Positions 28,148 to 35,097 of a stretch of DNA of 51,283 nucleotides are shown here, piece by piece. The stretch is from Candidatus Pacearchaeota archaeon (GTDB taxonomy: Archaea > Nanobdellota > Nanobdellia > Pacearchaeales > GW2011-AR1). Under the pieces are notes generated by a model. That model saw nothing but the letters and a program-made list of their open reading frames with translations. It did not search any database and was not told the origin of the DNA. Position 1 is the first letter of the stretch, and each line of letters begins with the position of its first letter. The position numbers and the translations under genes are program-made. The stretch spans positions 1 through 51,283 of the forward strand of contig JACOYL010000011.1 of NCBI GenBank assembly GCA_016181895.1. The letters run 5' to 3'.

Positions 28148-28459
28148 ATGGATATCATAACATTATCTAAAAAAGAATTGCCTGAAGAAAAAATGAAGGA
28201 CAATTTCGACATCTTTTTCAGGCGAAAACCGGCTTTGATTCTCGTGTCTTTGAAGAAGAATTCAAGGATGAGATACGGAAGCATTCTTGCAAAGGAAGTC
28301 GACTGCACTTACAGCCACGCCGTGAAGATTTTGCAGACGCTCGAGGATCTTGGATTGGTTGTTTTTGAAAAGAGGGGAAGGATAAAAGTCATACAGCTCA
28401 CGAAAAAAGGAAGGGAAGCCGCCGACGCGATTGACAACATTCAGAAACTGATTAAGTGA
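28148..28459 (+). CDS. Winged-helix (MarR-like) transcriptional regulator
   Basis: RYGSILAKEVDCTYSHAVKILQTLEDLGLVVFEKRGRIKVIQLTKKGREAAD; start set at the ATG 28148. Confidence 0.75.
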   Translation: MDIITLSKKELPEEKMKDNFDIFFRRKPALILVSLKKNSRMRYGSILAKEVDCTYSHAVKILQTLEDLGLVVFEKRGRIKVIQLTKKGREAADAIDNIQKLIK

Positions 28460-28760
28460 TTGCATTCCATCTTCTCCCATTAATTTTTTTCGGTTTAATC
28501 TTTTCTCTCTCAAATGTATAATCCGCATCTTTTATCAAGCCATATTCCATGCTAACTTGTGCAACCACCTCCTCGAGGGTTCCGCGATATGTTGCAATCC
28601 TCATGGAAATTTCGCTTTCAGAATATTTCATCAAAGCCAGATACTGTTTTCCATATTTTGTAAATCTGAATCTTCTTGGACGCATGTCCACTTTTTGTCC
28701 ATTATCATAATCCTTTTTTGATTCTTTCCTTTTTATAGGAATGCGTAGCCTTTTTCCCAT
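28452..28760 (-). CDS. Small hypothetical protein, paralogue of 28807..29022
   Basis: C-terminal EYGLIKDADYTF. Confidence 0.5.
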   Translation of the reverse strand: MGKRLRIPIKRKESKKDYDNGQKVDMRPRRFRFTKYGKQYLALMKYSESEISMRIATYRGTLEEVVAQVSMEYGLIKDADYTFEREKIKPKKINGRRWNAIT

Positions 28761-28806
28761 TTCAACGGTAAATTTTTAAATCTTAAATTCCTTGTGAAAC
28801 AAGTTT

Positions 28807-29022
28807 TCAGGAATAAACAAAATCAACATCTTTTATCAGCCCGTATCTTTCAAAAATTTCACTAAGTTCGTCAAAAGGGCATCTGGCAATTTCTCTATAT
28901 GGGATATTTTCTGTTTTGATCCTTCCTGATTCCGTGATATGTATTTCCTTCTGGTGGGTTCTTCTCTCCTCATAAATATTCCAAAATCCCCCAATAGTTT
29001 TATCCGAGTATTGAATTTCCAT
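28807..29022 (-). CDS. Small hypothetical protein, paralogue of 28452..28760
   Basis: C-terminal RYGLIKDVDFVY. Confidence 0.5.
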   Translation of the reverse strand: MEIQYSDKTIGGFWNIYEERRTHQKEIHITESGRIKTENIPYREIARCPFDELSEIFERYGLIKDVDFVYS

Positions 29023-29071
29023 ATCTTTTGGAAATCAGTAATTTTTTAAAGTTTGTGTTTATATTGAATAC

Positions 29072-29269
29072 ATGGTTTTGCAGTACAAACTGAAAACGGA
29101 AAGCAAATGGAAAAAATATCCGGGAAAGAACAAGTTAAAATTTTCAGTTTCAAAATGCGATTTTCGTTTGCTGAACGAGGCGCAGACGAAAGTCCTTGTT
29201 CCTAATGGAAGTTATGCAAGAGTCATGAAGAGATTCCGGCAGATTGAGTTTTTCAAGCACAGGGGATAA
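29072..29269 (+). CDS. Small hypothetical protein
   Basis: 65-aa basic ORF. Confidence 0.45.
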   Translation: MVLQYKLKTESKWKKYPGKNKLKFSVSKCDFRLLNEAQTKVLVPNGSYARVMKRFRQIEFFKHRG

Positions 29270-29299
29270 ATATGCTCGCTACACTACTCGTGCCCCGAC

Positions 29300-29326
29300 T
29301 TTTTATTAATATTATATTAATAAAAA
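29300..29326. repeat. Perfect palindrome, 13-bp arms with 1-nt centre
   Basis: TTTTTATTAATAT-T-ATATTAATAAAAA. Confidence 0.9.
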
Positions 29327-29522
29327 TAAATTTGCCAAAGTCAAAGCACTCGGCTCGTTTAATTAATATCGCTACAAAATAGATTTCATAATATTTCTTC
29401 GCTCAGAAAAAATTTTAATTGTCAAACAGTCTTAATCAACTTTTACAGATAAGATTACGTATTAACATAATTCAAAAAATCATTAATAAATTCTCGCGGA
29501 ACGAAGTGGAGCGATGTAAATT

Positions 29523-29801
29523 TTATTTTTTCCTCTTCTTCCTCTTCTCGTATCTTCTCCAAGCAGCGACAACCGACTTTGCTCGTGTGGAAAGCCTTCT
29601 TAAAATCGCGCTTCTTATTTTCGTTGATTTTGCCCGCTTGTTTTTGTAAAGTTTTATTATCGGAAGAGCAACTTCCTTCAGCAATTCTTTTCTTCTCGCG
29701 GAGGACAAGCCGGCTTCCTTCGCGGTTTTTTCAATCGCTTTTTTTATTTTTCCCGGACTGAACTTCTGCCTCTTTCCATCTCTTTTTATCACAGTACCCA
29801 T
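29523..29801 (-). CDS. Stand-alone ATP-cone domain protein with basic tail
   Basis: VIKRDGKRQKFSPGKIKKAIEKTAKEAGL… then RRYEKRKKRKK. Confidence 0.7.
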   Translation of the reverse strand: MGTVIKRDGKRQKFSPGKIKKAIEKTAKEAGLSSARRKELLKEVALPIIKLYKNKRAKSTKIRSAILRRLSTRAKSVVAAWRRYEKRKKRKK

Positions 29802-29875
29802 TCTAGAATATATATTTTGGAGTATATAAATTTATTGTCATATAAAAATAAAAAGTCTCTTTTTAGAATTGTTTC

Positions 29876-30424
29876 ATGGCTGAAAGCAAAATCATAATCA
29901 ATGTAGGTTCCAGAAATCCTACAAAAATTGAAGCTGTTCGCGAGGTTCTTCAACAATATCCTTTTCTGAATCCGTTTGATTTGAATTCATTCGAAGTTTC
30001 ATCGGGAGTTTCAGAGCAACCGATGTCTCGTGAAGAAATGGAAATTGGGGCAGCGAATCGTGCAATAAAATCTTTTAACAAATGCAGTTATAGCATTGGA
30101 TTTGAGAGCGGTCTAGCCGAATCATTTTATACTAAAAGGTTAATTGATTCATGTGCCTGTATGATTTACGATGGAAAAGATTTTTACGAAGGATACTCCG
30201 AAGGATTTGTTATTCCTCCAAGCCTTGCAAAACTTATTAATGAAGAAAATTTGGACTTAAGCCAGGTGGCAAAAAAAGCAGGATTAACAAACAGCGAGAA
30301 AATAGGAAATGAGAAAGGAATAATAAACATATTAACCAATGGAAGATATGTCAGAGGGGATCAAATAAAAAGCGCCTTGAAGATGGCTTTGATTCAATTG
30401 GAACATTCCGAATTTTACAGATAA
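29876..30424 (+). CDS. Inosine/xanthosine triphosphatase (YjjX/DUF84 family)
   Basis: VGSRNPTKIEAVREVL…SGVSEQPMSREEMEIGAANRA…GFESGLAE. Confidence 0.88.
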   Translation: MAESKIIINVGSRNPTKIEAVREVLQQYPFLNPFDLNSFEVSSGVSEQPMSREEMEIGAANRAIKSFNKCSYSIGFESGLAESFYTKRLIDSCACMIYDGKDFYEGYSEGFVIPPSLAKLINEENLDLSQVAKKAGLTNSEKIGNEKGIINILTNGRYVRGDQIKSALKMALIQLEHSEFYR

Positions 30425-30430
30425 AAATGG

Positions 30431-30510
30431 CCCCGATTGCTCGCGACCCCGCTCGGATTTTTACTTTTCGTTTCACGATTTATTTCTCGCGAAATCGCTC
30501 GGGATTTGAA
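30431..30510. repeat. Repeat module B, locus E9
   Basis: CTCGCGACCCCGCTCGG and CTCGCGAAATCGCTCGG, 46 bp apart. Confidence 0.6.
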
Positions 30511-30559
30511 TTCAAACCGCAATTTATATAATGCAATTTCGCTCCGCTCAATTTGCAAA

Positions 30560-30655
30560 TGGCCCCGATGGGATTTGAACCCACGACACCTGGATATCTC
30601 CTTCTGCGGTTGCAGGTAAGAGTCCAGTGCTCTGACCAAGCTGAGCTACGGAGCC
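30560..30655 (-). tRNA. tRNA-Lys(CTT) with a 21-nt intron
   Basis: Acceptor GGCTCCG/CGGGGCC with discriminator A, D-stem GCTC/GAGC, anticodon stem CTGGA/TCCAG, spliced loop CTCTTAA, T-arm GTGGG TTCAAAT CCCAT. Confidence 0.92.
30596..30616 (-). other. tRNA-Lys intron at position 37/38
   Basis: CCTGCAACCGCAGAAGGAGAT; CTCT pairs with GGAG to form a bulge-helix-bulge. Confidence 0.8.
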
Positions 30656-30732
30656 ATTTCAAACATAGTATTTTCTTCTTTTAAAAATCTTTTATGGAAC
30701 ATCTTTTTAAATCTCTTTTCCCAATTTATATA

Positions 30733-31935
30733 ATGGGAATTCTTCTTAGAAAACATCACGGGACAATCGCTTTTACGGGAATCGCGAAATTCGCATTCGT
30801 GATTTTTCTCGTTTCATTATCCGCGGCTTTTATAGACACGATTTGGGCTGTTTATTTGAACGGTTTTTTGCAGAACGAATCTTTTGTAGGGCTTTATTCC
30901 GGTTTTTTGTCTGTTTTGGTATTTTTGTCTTTTTTCCTTCTTGTTCCTCTCGTTGAAAAATCAAACAAGTCAAAATTGTACGCGGCTTCTCTTTTGATTT
31001 TGATTGTTTTGTTTGTCCTTTTTGCCCTGAACAAAAATTTGATTTTTTTTATAATACTCTCCATTATAGGAACAATAATCACAGCAGTGAGGATAACTTC
31101 AATGGGAACCATTGTCAGGGATATTTCCAGGAAAAGCACAATCTCAAAAAACGAGGGGTTTGTTTATTCGTTTAACAATATTGCATGGGTTTTCGGGCCG
31201 CTCATCGTTGGTTTGATTTTGCTGGATTTTGGAATTTCTTATGTTTTTTTGTCCTCTGCATTTTTGGTTTTTTTTGCATTCATTCTTTTCAAGATGTCTG
31301 GAATCCGCGATGCAAATGTGATGAGAAAAATTCACGCGAATGTTTTCAAAAATTTCATGGAATTTTTCAGAAACAAGGAAAGAACGATTTCCTATTTCAT
31401 CGGCGCGGGAGTGACTTTCTGGTGGGTTCTTATTTATCTTTACATGCCTCTTTTCATTCTCGAGAACGGGTTGAAGGAAAGTTTCATAGGAATATTTCTT
31501 TTTGCCGCCGCTTTGCCATTGATTGTTTTTGAATATCCTTTTTCAAAAGCGGCGGGAAAATTCGGGGCGAAAAAATTCTTTCTCATGGGTTATTTGTTCA
31601 TGTTTGCAATCTCCGTCTTGGCGTTTTTCTTTGTCAGCCAGATTTATATCGTTCTCGGAATTCTTGTTTTGGGAAGCATCGGCATGGCGATGCTGGAACC
31701 TACGACAGAAGCTTATTTTTTCGACATAATCAAAAACAAAAAAGAAGAAAATCGATTTTACGGACCTTATAACACGGCAATTGAAGTCGGATTGATTTTC
31801 GGAAAAGTCGCACCGGCAATTCTTCTTATATTCTTGCCCTTCAAATATATTTTCATTATTTTCGGAACCGTGATGTTTCTGCTTTTCCTTTTGTCGTTCA
31901 AGGCGAGGAATATTGTTGAGGGGAGAAGGAGATAA
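30733..31935 (+). CDS. Major facilitator superfamily transporter
   Basis: About 12 hydrophobic segments; likely start ATG 30733, downstream of TTTTTAAATC. Confidence 0.8.
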   Translation: MGILLRKHHGTIAFTGIAKFAFVIFLVSLSAAFIDTIWAVYLNGFLQNESFVGLYSGFLSVLVFLSFFLLVPLVEKSNKSKLYAASLLILIVLFVLFALNKNLIFFIILSIIGTIITAVRITSMGTIVRDISRKSTISKNEGFVYSFNNIAWVFGPLIVGLILLDFGISYVFLSSAFLVFFAFILFKMSGIRDANVMRKIHANVFKNFMEFFRNKERTISYFIGAGVTFWWVLIYLYMPLFILENGLKESFIGIFLFAAALPLIVFEYPFSKAAGKFGAKKFFLMGYLFMFAISVLAFFFVSQIYIVLGILVLGSIGMAMLEPTTEAYFFDIIKNKKEENRFYGPYNTAIEVGLIFGKVAPAILLIFLPFKYIFIIFGTVMFLLFLLSFKARNIVEGRRR

Positions 31936-31937
31936 AA

Positions 31938-32045
31938 TCCCACCCGCCCACCACTGAAGAATTCTTAGATTTTATTTGAAGGATGTTATCTCTAAAATTA
32001 ATTTTAATATAGATAAAAACTTGTAAATTTTATCTAAATTTAATC
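31938..32045. repeat. Dispersed repeat locus E3
   Basis: TCCCACCCGCCCACCACTGAAGAATTCTTAG; hairpin TAGATAAAA-N9-TTTTATCTA 32010-32036. Confidence 0.55.
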
Positions 32046-32284
32046 TTTGTTTTTTCATAACGCAACAATCAAAAAATTCCTGATTGATGTTTAGATTTGG
32101 ACGAGAATTATTTTCTTTAGTTTTAGCCCTTTATCTTGTCTTTTAAGTTGCGTTTGCTTATGTGTTCAAGTGAACTTATGTTTGCAATTGCGTTTTGATG
32201 ACTTTGTTTAGCTTTCTTAGTGCTTTATCTCAAAATAGCCTTTTTAATATTCAGTAATTTTTTTACCTCCTTTCATAATATCTC

Positions 32285-32593
32285 TTATCTATATTCCCTC
32301 CAAGTGTATTCGCACTTCGTGCACTTGAAGAATTTTGTTTCCGCTTCGTCTCCAGAACGCGTTTGCACGGTCCAGAAATAACATTCGTCGTTTTTGCATT
32401 TCTTGCAGATTTCCGCGACTTTAGGAAAAGTCTGCGTGTCCTTGCTTGAAACAACAACAATCTCGGAAGCTTCTTGAATTTTTTCACTGGTGTGCAATTT
32501 AACTTTGTCTTTCGTAGAATAATTGCATCTCGGGCATCCGTAGTTCTTTGCCTTCTGAACGAGAACCGCGCCGCATTTTGGACAGAATTCCAT
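32285..32593 (-). CDS. tfs: Transcription factor S (TFIIS/RPB9-like)
   Basis: CPKCGAVL…CPRC; CKNDECYFWTVQTRSGDEAETKFFKCTKCEYTW. Confidence 0.93.
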   Translation of the reverse strand: MEFCPKCGAVLVQKAKNYGCPRCNYSTKDKVKLHTSEKIQEASEIVVVSSKDTQTFPKVAEICKKCKNDECYFWTVQTRSGDEAETKFFKCTKCEYTWREYR

Positions 32594-32697
32594 ATTCTTT
32601 TTTAATCTTTTAAGATAACTTGTTTAAAAATCTTTCTTTAAGAAAATACCATTAAAACAGGGTAACTATTGTTAATTCTTGGAAGAGTATCTAATTT

Positions 32698-32910
32698 GTC
32701 CCCACCCATCTCGCAACCCCGCTCAATATTGATATGAAAAATTTCACCCGTGAAGTTGCTCACCCCTCCGTGAGAATCAATGTTAATGATAAATCCTACT
32801 TTGAAAAACTGATTAATGATAATAGACTTTTACACGTTAAATCGGTTCTGAATAAATTTCTCTCGTGAAATTGCTCGCCGCCCAAAGAGACCAAAATTAA
32901 TTCTAAAATA
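32698..32910. repeat. Dispersed repeat locus E4
   Basis: CTCGCAACCCCGCTC…AATTTCACCCGTGAAGTTGCTCACCCC; AATTTCTCTCGTGAAATTGCTCGCC. Confidence 0.65.
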
Positions 32911-32941
32911 TTTTTTACAACTATTAATCAATTTAGAAGAT

Positions 32942-33586
32942 TTAATTTTCCCCGCAAAATCCCCTTTCCGATTGGGGTTTTGAATTTTCAAAGAAAACCA
33001 GTTTTATCCAACCGAGATAGGGTGCGATTTTTAATATCGGTTTGCCAAGAATATCTTCAGGATTTATATTTTGCTCGAAACTCAATTGCCCGTTGTTATT
33101 GTCTCCGATTGTCGAGAAAATTCTTTCATTGTTTTCATTTTTTATTTCAACGATTCTATGGATTATCGGATTTCTCTGCTCCGCATTGAAAATAATCACA
33201 TCGCCGATTTTCAATTTTTCCGGATTTGCGCCAATGACAAAAAGAATGTCCCCCTTGTTCATTCCCTTTTCAAACCAGAAATCAAGGAAATCATTTTTTT
33301 CAATTTCAAACATGGAATATTTTTCCGCGTGTTTTTCAAACCACGAATCCGTGTTTGAAAGCAGGTTTCCATCGTGATACATCGAGCATGATTCGACAAT
33401 CGCCAGAGGCAGAGGCGTTCCCGTAAGCAAACTCAAGACGGGAAAGAAAATGAATTTTATGAAAATGAAAATGAAAACCAGAGAGAAAAGCCAGCCCTTG
33501 AAACTTTCGTCTTTCCAGAGAAGAAACCAGAATTTGCTCCAGATTTTCTTTAAATTATTTTTCAACGACATGAAAGAAAAAAGCAA
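32942..33586 (-). CDS. Signal peptidase I (S26-like)
   Basis: VESCSMYH, GDVIIFNAEQRNPIIHRIVEI; N-terminal TM. Confidence 0.8.
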   Translation of the reverse strand: MLFSFMSLKNNLKKIWSKFWFLLWKDESFKGWLFSLVFIFIFIKFIFFPVLSLLTGTPLPLAIVESCSMYHDGNLLSNTDSWFEKHAEKYSMFEIEKNDFLDFWFEKGMNKGDILFVIGANPEKLKIGDVIIFNAEQRNPIIHRIVEIKNENNERIFSTIGDNNNGQLSFEQNINPEDILGKPILKIAPYLGWIKLVFFENSKPQSERGFCGEN

Positions 33587-33615
33587 AAGATGTTTTTAAA
33601 TAATAGTTTTTATCT

Positions 33616-33710
33616 TTCCCCACCTACCAATCCCCCAATCCAGTTTAATAGTAAAACAATCTCTGTAGTTATTGATTATCCTTAGAGTTTTGTACATTAA
33701 TCTTTAATGC
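33616..33710. repeat. Dispersed repeat locus E5
   Basis: CCCCACCTACCAATCCCCCAATCCAGTTTAATAGTAAAAC…TTTTGTACATTAATC. Confidence 0.6.
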
Positions 33711-33775
33711 TATCTTTTTTATCTATCAAATTTTCCCACACAAATCCTTTTAAAGTTTCAGTCATATTATGAATT

Positions 33776-33943
33776 ATGGCTGACAAAGAGATGGTGAAGA
33801 TGGCTGTGATTGCCGGGGCTTCCTATGCGATGAGATACAAGGAAGAGCATCCTCGTGCCTCTGAGACAGAAGTCCTGAATTTTGTCGCAGGAGAAACAAA
33901 AAAAATAATTCACGAACTTGAAAAAGATTGGGGAGATGATTGA
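33776..33943 (+). CDS. 55-aa hypothetical protein (below the ORF-track cutoff)
   Basis: MADKEMVKMAVIAGASYAMRYKEEHPRASETEVLNFVAGETKKIIHELEKDWGDD*; TTTTAAAG box about 25 nt upstream. Confidence 0.6.
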   Translation: MADKEMVKMAVIAGASYAMRYKEEHPRASETEVLNFVAGETKKIIHELEKDWGDD

Positions 33944-34007
33944 TTCTTAAAACCAGAGATTTCAGATGATAGATAAATTTTTTAAATAAATATTTCTTAA
34001 TTGAGAT

Positions 34008-34113
34008 ATGAGGAAAAACGAGGGGGGGGGGCGATAGCCTTTTATTAATAATAATATTATCATTTCTGGTGGGAATTGCTGTGGGTCTTATAATATGTAT
34101 AATTATGTTTTAA
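34008..34113 (+). pseudogene. Single-TM microprotein interrupted by a G10 tract
   Basis: With G9 the frame reads MRKNEGGGDSLLLIIILSFLVGIAVGLIICIIMF*; with the G10 given it stops at MRKNEGGGR*. Confidence 0.45.
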
Positions 34114-34263
34114 ATTAAAATTTGGAAATAATTTCAATCTAATTATTTTCGGACAGATCAGACTTTGCAGATTGTGTTGTTGTGCAACAATCTTTAAAAA
34201 TTGTGCAGGATTTAGGACTTGTGCAAAGCCGGAAATTCCATAACATTTATAAATACACATTAT

Positions 34264-34285
34264 ATGTATACACAAAGGTATACAT
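34264..34285. repeat. Inverted repeat ATGTATAC-N6-GTATACAT
   Basis: Perfect 8-bp arms just downstream of TTTATAAATA. Confidence 0.85.
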
Positions 34286-34307
34286 TAATATTATACCTCC
34301 TTTCAAA

Positions 34308-34375
34308 GCCGCACCCAAAAGTGCGGTTCATGATAAAGCGATTTGGCACGGAGAAAGCCACGCATTGCCCCCGAA
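34308..34375 (+). ncRNA. Candidate structured GC-rich leader or small RNA
   Basis: About 55% GC stretch in AT-rich surroundings; hairpin CCGCAC-CCAAAA-GTGCGG. Confidence 0.35.
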
Positions 34376-34386
34376 GAAAAAATAAA

Positions 34387-34866
34387 ATGACGCACGACAT
34401 CTTTGAAAACGCGATTCTCTGCAGGAACTGCAACAAGAAAATGCAGAAAGCAGAGGTTTCAAGAAACGGATATTTATTAAGAGCAATGATTTGTCCGCAT
34501 TGCAACGACAGGATAATTCATCCGCTCGACGAGGAGAATTACGGTAAATTTATAAATTTAAGGAACAAAGAATTCAACGTGAAAATGAGACTTGTGGGAA
34601 ACAGCTACGCGGTTTCAATCCCGAAGGAAATAGTTTCTTTCATGAGCAATCAAAGGAGAATGATGAATGAAATGGTAAAACTTTGCTTTGAAGAAATGGG
34701 AAAACTTTCATTGAATTTTCAAAACGGAGAAAAGGAAAACCCAAGAATTGTAAAAACAAGAGAGGTCAAAGTTGTAAGAAACAACAAAGTTTTTCATGCA
34801 AGACAATTTTATGATTCCGCTCATCCGGAAAAAACACAAACTAAAATTTACAAAAGCAAGGAATAA
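34387..34866 (+). CDS. Zn-ribbon plus AbrB/SpoVT-like DNA-binding protein
   Basis: CRNCNKKM…CPHCNDRI; VKMRLVGNSYAVSIPKEIVSFM. Confidence 0.65.
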   Translation: MTHDIFENAILCRNCNKKMQKAEVSRNGYLLRAMICPHCNDRIIHPLDEENYGKFINLRNKEFNVKMRLVGNSYAVSIPKEIVSFMSNQRRMMNEMVKLCFEEMGKLSLNFQNGEKENPRIVKTREVKVVRNNKVFHARQFYDSAHPEKTQTKIYKSKE

Positions 34867-34871
34867 ACAAA

Positions 34872-34931
34872 ATGAAAATGAAGAATAATAGATTTGAAAA
34901 GATTATTTTGGAGGTGAGTTATATTGAATAG
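34872..34931 (+). CDS. Micro-ORF, 19 aa
   Basis: MKMKNNRFEKIILEVSYIE*; overlaps the next micro-ORF. Confidence 0.2.
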   Translation: MKMKNNRFEKIILEVSYIE

Positions 34932-35010
34932 CGTGGAATTATCAGTTATACTTTTGGCATTATCATATCTTGTGGTTTACATTTTAATGAAAGAAGGAGT
35001 TACAAATTAA
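34924..35010 (+). CDS. Micro-ORF, 28-aa single-TM peptide (TTG start)
   Basis: Perfect SD GGAGGTGA (34910-34917), 6-nt spacing; LNSVELSVILLALSYLVVYILMKEGVTN*. Confidence 0.5.
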   Translation: MNSVELSVILLALSYLVVYILMKEGVTN

Positions 35011-35013
35011 AAA

Positions 35014-35097
35014 ATGAAAAATAAATTTTTCAGCATACAAAGCGATTACGCATACATATCGCGAAGCACTGGAATAAAAAACAGGAGTTTTACATAA
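35014..35097 (+). CDS. Micro-ORF, 27 aa, TAATG-overlaps cdc48
   Basis: MKNKFFSIQSDYAYISRSTGIKNRSFT*. Confidence 0.3.
   Translation: MKNKFFSIQSDYAYISRSTGIKNRSFT

Noticed and set aside
30437-30619. 60-aa + strand ORF ending WPRWDLNPRHLDISFCGCR
   Set aside because: Antisense translation of the tRNA-Lys gene and flanking repeat; a classic false ORF.
32263-32487. 74-aa - strand ORF
   Set aside because: Alternate frame of TFS; the TFS frame has both Zn ribbons.
34060-34275. 71-aa - strand ORF
   Set aside because: Runs across promoter-like and repeat sequence, no family motif, no SD.
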